A stretch of DNA of 64,000 bases, taken from the NCBI GenBank assembly GCA_047967505.1, contig CM106539.1. One strand, given 5' to 3'. The position numbers and the translations under genes were made by a program. Under the pieces are notes generated by a model, which ran no database searches, was not told the origin of the DNA, and was given only the letters and a program-made list of their open reading frames with translations. Below, piece after piece: positions 52,901 to 63,554 of this stretch (its first letter is position 1; each line of letters starts with the position of its first letter). Source of the stretch: Dipteris shenzhenensis (lineage: Eukaryota > Polypodiophyta > Polypodiopsida > Gleicheniales).

Positions 52901-54799
52901 CTTTCCAATTATTCTTAAGGAATGGGATTGCAGTTACAACTGAAATGAGAGGAGCACAAGTAGCGCGCATTATTGTGTGATTAAAGTCGAAGGGGATTTG
53001 GAATTAACTATATGAACATTCTAATATTGATGACAATTTCAACATCCACAACACACGAATCAACTTCTCGCTTTAAGTTCTTCTATCGTGTATCATTGCT
53101 TCTACTCATAGTTTTTGCTATTAATCATGCTTTCTCTAGTTGTTCCATCTTTAACTCATGGCATTGATAACCAATAAATGGCATGTTCTTCCTTTATCGA
53201 TGCTAATTTTCCATTCTTCGATTTTTGATTTCTGAGAACAAGTCTTTCTTTGATATCTAAGCATTGTGTTGATTCTTTGATAGATTGTGATTGATAGATT
53301 CCCATTTTATGTACCTAATCTTTATCTTTTAATTGATCGAGTCCGTCGAATGGCTCTTTAAGTTGTGGTTTCCACTTATCAACGAGTTGTATATTTGATC
53401 TCAGCATGTTGTCACTTTTTCAATCCATTCAAATTATACCACCGACTCTTTGATATTTGTTCGAGGAAATGTATACGTTTGTGTTCTAGGGATAGCACCA
53501 TTTGCAATGAGCATTGTATTACATGAGGTACACATGGCTAGACTGGAAACATATTTGGGATCCACACCTCACCTTGTATCATAGGAACAGACTAATCGCT
53601 TGATTTGAAGAATCTCAATGCCTATTCAAACTTGTGTACATTAGCATAGGGACTGCTATGTAGATCTAGGTTTGCAGATGCAAATGCATGAAGAGGCCCA
53701 TAGGAAATTCTATGAAGAATCCCGCATGGATTTTTAAATCGAGAGTCCAACAAGAATGTGACATTAATTTCAATGATAGGCAGAGAGTTACCATCTTGGT
53801 GCACCATCCATGCGAAAGGAAGAGGAAGCATTCAAGGGTAACTATGCCGATATAGGCTATGATGAAGAAGTGATGCGACTACAAAACAATTGTCGATACT
53901 AGAATGGCTAGGGATACTAATTAAGAAAGAGACAAAAAACCTTTCTAAGATCGCTGTTGTCAAATCTCTAGCACTAGTTCTCAAACCATATTGATTCAAG
54001 AACCACACAGATATGTGTGCGTCCCACGTTTAAACTGATTTCAAACTAATGGCTCAAATTCATCACCTTCACTCAATGGTCATGATTGATTAGTGTCTTT
54101 GATATATTATAGATTACTGATGATAAGTTAAAAATAATATTCACATTGTCATCAATTGGCTATATTCATTCCCATCCTGGCAATTTTGTATCTGTGCACT
54201 CCTTATTGGCCTTAGTAGACTTTTCCCTGTGAATGAAAAAAATGCAAATTTTGTTTCGTTTTCTTTAACAGTGATTTTCCCATTGGCTATTGTTATGGCA
54301 ATGCACACGGTCTATGGCGAGCATGCTTCTCAATGATTTGAGGGGCACCTTCGATGGAGCAGTGTCTGGAATTTCTTTAGTTTTCATTAGTAGATGCATG
54401 GCGATCTATGGCTGGGGCATGGCTTCTTAGCACATTACATGCATGGCGCTCCTAGAAGTTGTGGATGTCTGTGGTGATCTTAGGGGGCATCTTCGATAGA
54501 GCACTGTGTGGCAATCTGAGGGGCCATCTCCGATTTCCTTGTGCATGACCTCGCTTTGCTATGTGGCTACTCTTAGGTGGGTTGTACCTCTTTGGTGGTG
54601 TTTGAAGAATATAGGGTTCAAGGTTTGGCGGCCTCTGTAGGTGTTGAAGGATCTCTGGTGTTTTCGGTACCTCCAAGGAATGGCTCAATGTCTATATAAA
54701 TGATCGTTCTCCTCCATTGTGATTGTGTTCTATTTTGTTGTCACTCGCTTCATTGTTAGTGCGTGTGTTCTTTGTTTCGCTTCATCTTTTGTATCAAGT
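52901..54799. other. No recognisable gene
   Basis: AT-rich; frames at 53622-53831 and 54452-54688 (minus, 69 and 78 codons) have no recognisable motif. Small motif repeats (GGCGATCTATGG, ATGGCG.TC) occur near 54310-54420. Confidence 0.35.
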
Positions 54800-56735
54800 A
54801 TGGAAGCTAGCAAGAAAGTCAATCCCTCTATATAGCCCATGGATATAGAAGGTTTACCTTAAGGGGACTCGTGGCAAGTAGTGCAGAGTGTGCTATGGCA
54901 ACACTCTTGCAATTTTTCTTTATCCAAATTTTTGGGCTCTGAGGTATTTGGCGGACAACTTGGTATCCACCTTTTATCCCTCTTTGCTCCTCTATAAGCA
55001 TGGAGCGCTCTTTTTGGTACTAAACCTCAATAACCTCTGCTCCTCTGTAAGTGTCAACGCTTACACTTTGTATTTGCAATGAAGTCATTTAGATGAGGAA
55101 TTGTTGGTGTATTAATCCAAGATTCCAATTTGTAATGGCCTTCTCTAGTATCTGTAGGTTACACTCCGTTGTCATGCTCTTTTGTTGAAGGGACATCAGC
55201 ATATTACAAGAAACTAGCAGAGAAGGACACTTCGAAGGGCAAAGCATCTATGGACTATACAGATATTTATTGGGATGAGGGGAGGAGTGTCTTCAAGGGT
55301 AAGCACAATCCATTGTCTCCGCAAGGTATATGTGGTTGATTTTTCCTTTAATGGTGTTTTAATACGAATTTGATTGACTGCTGCTTCATAGGCTTGTTGT
55401 CCCTATGCATTGCAAAGGAACTTAGGCAGTCTCATCAAAGTTTCCCATGAACAATTTCGAAGGTATTTCGCTTGAGCTTTTGTTTTGAACACTTTTCTAT
55501 GTTCATGTCATTATTTAGTATCTCTGGCTACACTATCCAAAGCTTTATCATTTCACTTTTAGTGGAATGTTATGGACTTGCATTGCTCCTTTGATAAGCT
55601 TTGTGTCTCAAATTAACTTCATGTGTGCACTCACCTCCGCTTCATGCATGGATTCTTGCTAGCTGCTGGTATCTTGAAGGCTATCTAATTTTAAGTCAAT
55701 TTTGAAATGATTTAAAGCAGATATATATTAGTGTTTCATCTCCAGACACTCATGCTTTGCGTGCCCTATTTTTCTTGCATCTTTCATGTGCGTATTGACT
55801 TCTGGAAATTGCAGCAACTTCTGGTTTTGATGCAATTGTCTGGGCACTAGTCATGTTTTCATTTCAATTGTATCTCTATTGCATGTTCTCTCTATTTTGA
55901 AGTCCTATTTCAAATAGATTTAGGGCAGATTTATATCAGTGTTTCAGCTCATGGACAATGCATATATGCTAGCTTGCAACTTCACACCTGTTAATAAGAT
56001 CGATTTTCAGTGAAATGTTGTGGACTTGTATTGCTCCCTTAATAAGCTCTATGTCTCAAATTAAGTTTATATGTGCACTCACCTTAAAGCAAGCTAGACC
56101 TTCACTTCATGCATGGATTCTTGCTAGCTACTGGTATCTTGAAGGCTATCTAATTTTAAGCCAATTTTGAAATGATTTAAAGCAGATTTATATTAGTGTT
56201 TCATCTCCAGACACTCATGCTTTGCATGCCCTATTTTTCTTGCATCTTTCGTGTGTGTATTGACTTTTAGAAATTGCAGCAACTTCTGGTTTTGATGTAA
56301 TTGTCTGGGCAATAGTCATGTTTTCATTTCAGTTGTATCTCTTCTGCATAGATTTAGAGTAGATTATATCAGTGTTTCAACTCATGGACAATCATGCTTT
56401 GGTTGGCCTATTCCTCTTGCATAGTTCGTGCACATAAGAAGTCCCATGGTTTACGGCAAATTCATATATGCTAGCTTGCAACTTCACACTTGTTAATAAG
56501 ATCAATTTTTAATTCTATGTTATGTTTGTGTCTACTCATGAGATTAATTAAGTGTCGCACTGATTTTGTGAAGTAGAGGATACAGCTTCCTCGAATGCAC
56601 CAATGATTATGACAGCATACTCAAAAGCTTTGAAGATTGGCGGCATGTAAAAAACCGGTGGGACAAAGAAGGCTAGTGCTGCAAAATCATTACAGAAAGC
56701 TTTCCTTGCTATAGCCAGGCAAGTGTATGTGGAAG
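54800..56735 (+). pseudogene. Exon-like pieces of a decayed multi-exon gene
   Basis: Three pieces look coding. 54800-54890: MEASKKVNPSI, stop, PMDIEGLP, stop, GDSWQ; both stops (TAG after ATA, TAA after CCT) could be former Gln codons. 55200-55298: SAYYKKLAEKDTSKGKASMD and YTDIYWDEGRSVFKG, preceded by an AG and ending at GTAAGC. 56577-56735: NAPMIMTAYSKALKIGGM, stop, KTGGTKKASAAKSLQKAFLA and IARQVYVE, again ending at GTAAGC. The Lys-rich basic composition suggests a nuclear protein, but I do not recognise the family. Introns would span the duplicated block at 55567-56510. Confidence 0.35.
55567..56510. repeat. Tandem segmental duplication, about 450-490 bp per unit
   Basis: Unit 1 (55567-56012) and unit 2 (56018-56510) share CATGCATGGATTCTTGCTAG, CTGGTATCTTGAAGGCTATC, CATCTCCAGACACTCATGCT and the closing ATATGCTAGCTTGCAACTTC with scattered substitutions. 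Unit 2 has extra sequence near 56065 and 56395-56460. By eye about 90% identical in the aligned parts. Confidence 0.85.
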
Positions 56736-56739
56736 GTAA

Positions 56740-57225
56740 GCATATTTAGACTTTGGCCCACTCTGTGTGTTGTATGGCAGCAATAGCTTGGAGCAACAAA
56801 AAGTAGTAACGTGGGGGCACAATTGTCTTCTTCTTTGCAAGTTTTTAATGAAAATCGTAGGGTGAGTGGTCGTTGTTGCAAGTATAGTACGTGCACTGAC
56901 AAATCAATGGTAGCATGTGTGATAAGGTGAGGATGAGGCACCCTTTTTGTTAGCTTTTAATGATAGCAGAAATTTTGCTTTGTGATTCGCAACATCTGAT
57001 CATTGATGCTGCACACATTTTCCAGAGGAATCCCACACAAGGAGCCGCTATGATTTATAATAAATTGGATGTTCTCAAATAGTGGATGTTTATGGGGTTT
57101 TAGGTGTTGTCTACAATCATCTTCCTTTAATATATTATCATGAAGTGATTTTTAAGAGTAAATTTACAGTTTCACAAATGGCATTTCCTTTTCTCTATTT
57201 CTGATGCATGCACATTGTTTAGTGA
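56740..57225. other. No gene seen
   Basis: Short frames only; AT-rich towards 57000-57180. Confidence 0.35.
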
Positions 57226-58440
57226 ATGTGGGATTACGTATGTTCCACCGACAAATTGGTAAGACTCAATGAACATTTTATTGTCCCTATACACCAAGAT
57301 GTAGTAAATGACCAATCTAGCAATCTCAGTGAAAGGAAAATGTGCTCACTATGTGCATTACAATTAAAACAAAAGAAGGTATCCATACTTTCTCAAGCAC
57401 ACATGCGCCTACCAAATAAAACAAGATACACATGCGAACTAAATGAAATTGAAGCAAATTGAAGCTAGGCTAGTAGCAATATGAATTCCATTTGCTCAAA
57501 TAAGAGAATTGTTATATGATGGACTGTATGGGTTGCGTGGAAGTATCATTAATGTTATTTTGCTAAGGTTGATAGAGCACAAAGAGTACCTCCCCAATTC
57601 CTCACAGATGATTCAACAGTAGTAGCAGTTGCAATAAGAAGGAAGCTAGAGTATACACACAGTTATATGAGCGGGATTGTGCATCAGACATTAACTTTAC
57701 GTGCTTTAAAAGAACTATTAGAAACACCACTAAACAAGGAAAACAATATCAAATGAAACCCATAATAGATTGACCACATACTTAGCTTGCAAGAGTACAT
57801 GAAAGAACACGAAGAAACCACAAGCACCAACGAGTGCAGGGATGATGAAGATGACGTGCACACAGATACATTGGTGCATTGTATATATACCGCTCAACAA
57901 GTTGTTGACTTCGAGGACAAAACAATTGTGGTTGCTCCTTCTAAAGGCTTTTCCCCGCTTGATATTTTCAAAGATAAATTTTTTGAAGAGCTTGCATTTC
58001 CAACCTTATTTTATGGACAACCGAGGAACTACGACATCCCTACTTGAACAAGTTATCAAGACATAGATTGATGGGAGCTTAGAAACAAGGATAGTCACTT
58101 TGAAAGAAAGAGATACTTTAGAAGACACAAACATCGAGAAGCTTCAGCAGTCAAACATTGGATACCGAGACTTTACATGCCTACGTACATCCTTAGATTA
58201 TAAGTACAAGCTAAAGAAGAACTTGTTTGCAATGATCAGACAATTGGGACGGCCCACATTCTTCATCACCTTCTCCTCTGCGGAAAGACTTTGGGAACCA
58301 CTAACGACATGTCTACAAGAGCTTCACTTCACGTCAAACAGTACAGAGGGAATCGCTACACAAAACACAATAAGAGATCTCATGAGATCAAATCTTGTGA
58401 CCACCGCAAGGTACTAGGTCAAGAGGTTCCAAGCGATCAA
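57226..58440 (+). pseudogene. Helitron N-terminal (DUF6570/Helitron-like) protein remnant
   Basis: Reading along the plus strand with frame changes: KMCSLCALQLKQKKV, then LNEIEAN and IEARLVAI.IPFAQIRELL, YDGLYGLRGSIINV, LPNSSQ (57430-57600), KEHEETTSTNE (57800), QVVDFEDKTIVVAPSKGFSP, LDIFKDKFFEELAFPTLFYG and QPRN (57900-58030), and KKNLFAMIRQLGRPTFFITF then SSAERLWEPL (58210-58310). The series E.RL....PF..IREL..G...G..G...NV, then APG.G..PL.I..D...EELSFP..F.GQ.R, then IRQLG.PT.F.T.S.A...W, is that of Helitron Rep/helicase proteins upstream of the catalytic Rep motif. Stops and frameshifts are frequent, and no helicase part follows. Terminal TC and hairpin-CTRR ends were not found. Confidence 0.65.
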
Positions 58441-58876
58441 GAGGTTGCTACAAAAATGTGAAAGTTTGGGGGGCCATTTAATGTTGATCCAATCAAATAG
58501 ATAGAATTGCTACAATGTCCGATCATGTGTGAAATACATCAAACGCCTAGCCGATGTATCCGAACATGTGTGAATCCTGGGTTTAGACTAAAAGGGGCAT
58601 TCGTCAAAATCGTTGGATCTTGCGTAGAAGGGAAGGTGCCCTCCCCTCCCCCCCCTCCCTCGAGCCCCGGTCAGAGGTTGGAATTTGGAGCAGAACCAAT
58701 GCGTGAATTTGGCGAGCTGCAGCTATGAACAAGTAGTCAGGACCGGAGAGCGGCGGCGGTCGTCCTTCGTTTGCTGCCGCCTTGGTCTGAACCTAGACTT
58801 AGCCTGGTTCCAATGTGCACAACCCTGAACCCGGAGCTTCTCTAAACGGTCGTTCAGCAGACAGGCTGTAGCCTAT
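58441..58876. other. GC-richer upstream region of the putative 58.9-kb gene start
   Basis: CpG-containing, with a C-rich run near 58639-58665. It lies immediately 5' of a telo-box and an ATG with a donor, so it may be a host promoter and 5' UTR. No frame is called. Confidence 0.35.
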
Positions 58877-58884
58877 TAGGGTTT
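58877..58884 (+). promoter_or_regulatory. telo-box-like TAGGGTTT
   Basis: ATTAGGGTTTCC about 31 bases before the ATG at 58915. Telo-boxes are common near the start sites of plant genes for ribosome biogenesis and nucleolar proteins. The link to the downstream ATG is an inference. Confidence 0.35.
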
Positions 58885-58914
58885 CCACCTTCATCTCCTT
58901 GTCCATCAGCAGCG

Positions 58915-58927
58915 ATGGAGTTTTGGG
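58915..58927 (+). CDS. Possible first coding exon (MEFWG) of an HD2/nucleoplasmin-like gene
   Basis: AGCG ATG GAG TTT TGG G is followed directly by a consensus donor GTATGT (58928-58933) and a pyrimidine-rich intron start. Plant HD2-type histone deacetylases and related nucleoplasmin-fold proteins begin MEFWG followed by E-V-K. I could not find exon 2 (a G.EVK.G sequence after an acceptor) before 64000, so either the intron is long, the gene is truncated, or the match is chance. If real, it would be the best host-gene candidate in the window. Confidence 0.25.
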
Positions 58928-58933
58928 GTATGT

Positions 58934-59694
58934 CTTTTCCTCCTCTTGCTCTCTTATTCACATGAGCATCTCCAAATTCTTTTTCATGGATCTCAGAAAA
59001 TCGCTCTGCTTTCTGTTATTCGTAGCTCCTTCCCACGAACACGGTCCCTTTCACTTTGCACAGTTCAGCGTTTGCTCGTTTCGTCCTTAATCAGCTGACT
59101 AGCGCCCCTTTCGTGGGATACAATGCAAACACTAAATGAGCATATGAATGGGAACCGCTTTTGGTTAAAAGAGCTAGCGATTTGCGTAAGGGGCAATGCT
59201 TAGACAGCGCTTCTGGGAACTGGCATGGCTGAAAAGTGAGACGAACTGGTGAACACGTCGGCTGGGAATACGTCGACTGCACCATTTGAACTTTTAAGAT
59301 AGATACTCCGAAGCCTCTGTCGTCACTCTATCCAACAGCAGAGTGGATCTAGGCACTCTGGCGATAAAAATGCTGTTTAAGGCTTACGCTGACAATTAAA
59401 GAAGTTGAGATGACGACACGGGAAATGTATTTGTAATAATGAGACAAGAGCATACAGTTGTCTACTATATTGAGAATTGCAAATGCATACAAAAGCCCTC
59501 AATGCAAGACTAGGTCAATTTCGGGCAATAAAAACACATACTAGAGAAGGTTGCGAATAGAAACAAGATTTGCAATGGATTATGGAATAGCTCAAAGCAC
59601 CTGAGTAGACACCACTACCAAAAGTGTGAAAATATACATTCAGTATGTCCTAGTAAAGGTAAAGGTATGTCCCTCCTATGTTGTCGTCCAAGAG
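58934..59694. other. No gene seen
   Basis: Possible intron of the preceding candidate. No exon-like open stretch with matching splice sites was identified. Confidence 0.3.
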
Positions 59695-60001
59695 TGGGTT
59701 CACACCACCCAGTGGTCATCCTCCAAAACGGTGGTGTGAAAGGCATCCTAGTTGGCCCAATAGGAGGGACAGACTTGGACACTGACACAAAAAATATAAC
59801 CGGGCCATCAAGGCCGCCCACTTCAAGGACAACTCCTCCAACCGCTTACATGATTGGCCCATTCCATCTCCTCCAACCGTTACATCAATCACACCTAGTG
59901 ACATAGATTAGTAGCCCAATGACTGCCAGATGGTGTGAACCACCACACCCGGTGGCCATCCTCCAATCTTGTTTCCTCTTCCATGGGGTGGTATGAACCC
60001 A
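59695..60001. mobile_element. MITE-like element, about 307 bp
   Basis: Ends are inverted: TGGGTTCACACCACCC (59695-59710) against TGGGTTCATACCACCC read from 60001 down, one mismatch in 16. Inside, GTGTGAACCACCACACCCGG and GGTGGCCATCCTCC echo the terminal GGTGGTGTGA and GTGGTCATCCTCC. No coding capacity. I could not identify a convincing target duplication, so the superfamily is open. Confidence 0.55.
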
Positions 60002-60528
60002 GCCTAAGGTAAGGGCCGTGCTTAATCGACTTGAAAATGACCTAAAGTAGATGGCGATAAAAATTAAGCTCTTGTCGCTTTCACCTTACGTGCGATTCTC
60101 AAATTATCATGATTCCTCCTTGGCTTGTGTCTCCCTTTGTCTCCTTGCTCCCTTTCTGTCTCTCCCACCCTTTGTAACCCTCTCATTCCCTACCTAGGCG
60201 TTCGCTCGCTCCCTTTTACTCTGAGATCTACCTGTAGCTCCTTGCCCCTGGCCTTCGCTCTCTCTTCAGCCTCACAATCTTTGAGGGGAGGGAGAGAGGG
60301 AAGAGAGGGGGAGTGGAGGCTGAGCGATGGTGGAAGGGAGAAGGCGAGGAGAGCAGGGAGGTGGCGGCGAGGAGGTAGAGCTTCTAGATCAATTGGCGTA
60401 AGCTTAGAGCTCTTCTGTATGACTTTAATAAAACTCAATTAATTAGTGCTGTAAGCACATGTGAATTAAAGTTATTCCTATATGATCATCTAGATATGTC
60501 CTTGTTTCCTTCAAAGCTGCTCTCATAC

Positions 60529-60530
<2 letters not shown>
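60002..60530. other. No recognisable gene
   Basis: CT-rich then GA-rich sequence (60120-60370); a 105-codon plus-strand frame there is low-complexity and not called. Confidence 0.35.

Positions 60531-60570
<40 letters not shown>
60531..60570. repeat. (GA)n microsatellite
   Basis: About 20 GA units. Confidence 0.9.
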
Positions 60571-60573
<3 letters not shown>

Positions 60574-60744
60574 TATTAACGTCCACGGAAGACCAAGAGG
60601 TCTATGGGACAGCACAGAACCCAATACATCAGTTTAGGGAGGGCACATGGCAGCTCCCATGGAGTGCAAAAGCATCTCTATTTATTCAGAATAGCTACAT
60701 CTAATAAAGCATAAAAACATATAATCGGCCATACATCAGTTTAA

Positions 60745-60905
60745 GACTGAGAGTCTTTTGGTTTGGATTTGAATTCTTTCATAATTGCCATGCCTTCACG
60801 GTATACTGCCCATTTTCCATCCTTCCTTGCAGCTCTAACCTTGGCTAATTTAGTCGCTTTGCTTTTCAATTGTGCAAACTACTCGGTGCTTTCTATCAAT
60901 TCAGA
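60745..60905 (-). pseudogene. Short unrecognised basic fragment
   Basis: The minus strand reads FAQLKSKATKLAKVRAARKD, GKWAVYREGMAIMKEFKS and KPKDSQS before a stop; a TAG precedes FAQLK. Its evenly coding-like, Lys-rich character suggests the end of a real protein (host or retroelement), but I cannot name it. Confidence 0.3.
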
Positions 60906-61064
60906 CGACGGATTTTGTAGAGGCGTTTGAATGAAATGATTGCGAGTTGCCAAACACATATACTTGAACTTAAGAGTTTGCAATTAAGCTGGAATTAAGA
61001 CTTATACAGCTTAAACACAAAGTGACATCATTGGAAATTGCAATATGATTGAGGGGCCAAGACG

Positions 61065-61084
61065 CCCCCCCCCCCCCCCCCCCC
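61065..61084. repeat. Poly-C run (20 C)
   Basis: An uninterrupted C20. A second run (15 C) is at 62126-62140. Such runs are prone to length error in assembly. Confidence 0.85.
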
Positions 61085-61611
61085 TTATCCAGGCTCACTT
61101 TATTCTTTAAAATGGAGATACAAGACCAAGGTGCAATGCACCTTCCAAATTGATGAACTCAGGGAAAGCCTAGGACCTAGATACAAGACTCAAGGGCATA
61201 TGTACAAGGTAGACAACAAAAAGGAGGACTCCAAGCTCAGGTTTCAACTCTTGGCTTGCCCAATCCACAAGGAAGAAGCCTGCAACAATCACCACTTACA
61301 TCCAACATTAGAGGCAAGCACTAGTTTCTAGAAAGATAGTAGAAACAACATGAAATAGTGCTGTAAATGAGATAAACTTGACAATACAGGCTCCCTTCGT
61401 GACTTGACCCTTTTGTAGATGAAGTCCTTGATGCCTATGAAGCTACCTTGGGTGAGGAGAGTGTGGAAATGGGGCTGGAATGAGAACAGCTTAGAAAAAC
61501 AGCCTGTAGGCTAGAGAGAGAAAGCCTTTATGGAGTGATAGCTGTAGAGAGAGAGTGCCAATGCTGATCCCAAGGGAGGGGATGTAAGAGAGGAGCTGCT
61601 GCTGTTCCAGA
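61085..61611. other. No gene seen
   Basis: A 66-codon plus-strand frame at 61131-61331 has no recognisable motif. GA-rich from 61500. Confidence 0.35.
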
Positions 61612-62022
61612 GGTGCACAGAAAGGTAGATTTCTGCAAGGGGAATGGGCTGGAACAGTAGAGAGAGAAATTTTGCAGTAGAGAGAGAAAGACTGCAGCAG
61701 GAGAGAGAAAGGGGCTGTGGCTGCTCCAGGCTAGGAGAAGGAGAGAGGATGCTGCTGCTGTTCCAGAAGAGCTGAGAGGGGGCAGATTTCTAGAGAGGAG
61801 GGGTTGGAACTGTAGAGAGAGAATGTGCTGTTATAGAGAGAGAAAGTGCTGCTGAGGTGAGAGAATGGCCTGGGGAGAAGCTGGCTGCACCCAAGGAGCT
61901 GAGAGGAGGCAGATTTATGGAGAGGAGGGGCTGGAACTGTAGAGAGAGAATGTGTTGTTGTAGAGAGAGAAAGTGCTGCTGAGGTGAGAGAATGGCCTGG
62001 GGAGAAGCTGGCTGCACCCAAG
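61612..62022. repeat. Tandem repeat, 127-bp unit, with diverged copies to the left
   Basis: Two full units at 61769-61895 and 61896-62022 share GAGCTGAGAGG.GGCAGATTT, GGAACTGTAGAGAGAGAATG, AGAGAGAGAAAGTGCTGCTG and GGCCTGGGGAGAAGCTGGCT. Diverged partial units (GTAGATTTCTGCA, GGAACAGTAGAGAGAGAAA) extend left to about 61612. Read on the minus strand they follow a TATA-like box. Confidence 0.85.
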
Positions 62023-62111
62023 GAGCTGGAGAGGTTCTGCTGCATCAACCAAAAGGAGAGAGAAGAAAAGTGACAAATTTTTCATGTAGGGAATGAAGGG
62101 GAGAGGCCTTC

Positions 62112-62120
62112 TTTTATAGG
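62112..62120 (-). promoter_or_regulatory. TATA-box candidate for a minus-strand transcript
   Basis: The minus-strand CCTATAAAAG is followed by AAGGCCTCTCCCC and a CT-rich leader leading into the 127-bp repeats. Upstream on that strand lie TGACATGTGGCAGC, TGACACGTGGCAGA and further CACATGG/CACGTG cores (62290-62370), reminiscent of the ACGT-core motifs in Copia A. It looks like the U3/R part of an LTR or a promoter; no partner LTR is visible. Confidence 0.35.
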
Positions 62121-62125
62121 CTCAG

Positions 62126-62140
62126 CCCCCCCCCCCCCCC
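62126..62140. repeat. Poly-C run (15 C)
   Basis: An uninterrupted C15 directly upstream (minus strand) of the TATA candidate. Confidence 0.8.
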
Positions 62141-62785
62141 GAGGCTTAGAGTGGAAGGTGGACACTTGTCCCAGATTTTTGGTGGGCTGCAGTCCCAAAG
62201 AGGACAGCCCACAACCTGCCCCAAATCTACCAGATTTGGGGCTAGACACTTGGCCTGCATGCCTTGCCACTTGCCATGCATGCTGCCACATGTGTGGGAC
62301 AGGTGGACTGACCTGCCAGCTCAGATTCCATGTGGCAGTCTGCCACGTGTCAGCTGCCACATGTCACTCCCAAAAACCCTAAAATTTCAAAGCTGTCAGA
62401 ATTCAATTCTGATCGCACCCACGGGTTCCTAACAACTTGGACTATCTATTGACGTACTCCAAGGTCATAATTGAGCCATACTGAGCTCATTTGTTTGTCG
62501 TCTTATCTTGTATCTCCATTACTCTTGGCATGCTGCCAGGCCCACACCCAAAGCTTAGGGAACATTCTCTTGAATGGTTCCTAGGTCAGTATGCAATCTG
62601 TGCATTTGATTGGTCCCATGTTTGGGTACTCAGGTGGGGTGTGGTTTCCAGATGTCCCTCTCAAAGAGAGGCCATCACTCTTGTGGGTCACTAATGCCCA
62701 TAACCCCAAGCAAGGGGGTCCACCCTCAAATGCTAGACCTAGTCCCCATTGTCCGTAACTGAATAGTAGGAAAGTATTTCATTTC
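62141..62785. other. No gene called
   Basis: GC-balanced sequence with several TGCCACATG and TTGCCACTTGCC phrases (62255-62370). Frames of 67-93 codons on either strand have no recognisable motif. Confidence 0.35.
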
Positions 62786-63554
62786 TTAATAAGCATACCA
62801 TTGAAAAACGAAAAGAAATAGTACCAAGCAAGTGGATACATGTTGAAGCAGGATGACAAATTGCGCTTGTGTGAGCTCCTGAGCTATCCATACCTTCGTC
62901 CCTTTCAGCTTATGTGATTGGCGAAGAATCTTGGTTCGTAGCCTACGTGACTTGAAAGTGATGATAGCATGTCCTTTGGAGTGTTTGATATTAGTTGCTA
63001 CCTCATCATCATCCTTCCATTCAATGATGGGCATGGCTGCTTTGACCTATGCTAAAGTTTCACTAAAAGAGTCCTCATCCTTGTACCAGTTTTCCGAAAG
63101 TCCTATCCGAATCTTCAATAAGTTCACATCTGGCTTCATGCTCCTTAATTTCTTCTTGAATGTCAGTTTTACTTGCCTTTGTCTCCACTTCCACACTTAG
63201 CTCCTTCTTGAGTGAATGAAGTCTTTAATTGTGGAGACTAGTTGAGGAGTAGGTAGGGAAGTCTTACATGCCTTCGTAACTTCGTCTATGATTGCTTGCT
63301 TGGCAGGCCCTTCGAAAAATTGAAGTTTAGCTGAGCATCTTTAAGTCACGAACCTCTTGCTGTAAGTAAAAGATTTGCTCATGATGACCAATGATAAACC
63401 GATTTAAACCTCCTTTATAGTATGTATGTGCATACGTTGAATGCGTCTTAGCTGCAACCGTGGAGTATTGCACTCGATTAGTTGGAGTAGTTGGTGTAGA
63501 GAGGGGAGGGGATCTAGATTTTGAGGAGAGGCTAGGCCACTCCATGTTAGCCAT
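62786..63554 (-). pseudogene. Retroelement ORF1-like protein fragment (tentative)
   Basis: An N-terminal frame (63554-63327) reads MANMEWPSLSSKSRSPPLST, then a His/Gln/Glu-rich stretch FIIGHHEQIFYLQQEVRDL. A downstream frame (63034-62786) reads MPIIEWKDDDEVATNIKHSK, GHAIITFKSRRLRTKILRQS and HKLKGTKVWIAQELTQAQ. The latter resembles the single-strand nucleic-acid-binding region of LINE ORF1-type proteins (..ITF.SR..R..ILR....LKG..I.I..DLT). The middle is interrupted by stops (for example near 63055 and 63195). The first exon or N-terminus lies inside a 225-bp duplication (63429-63878). A LINE origin is only a suggestion; no endonuclease or reverse transcriptase is visible. Confidence 0.35.

Noticed and set aside
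60125-60442. 105-codon plus-strand frame
   Set aside because: Translation of CT- and GA-rich low-complexity sequence; the reverse strand is open over the same interval.
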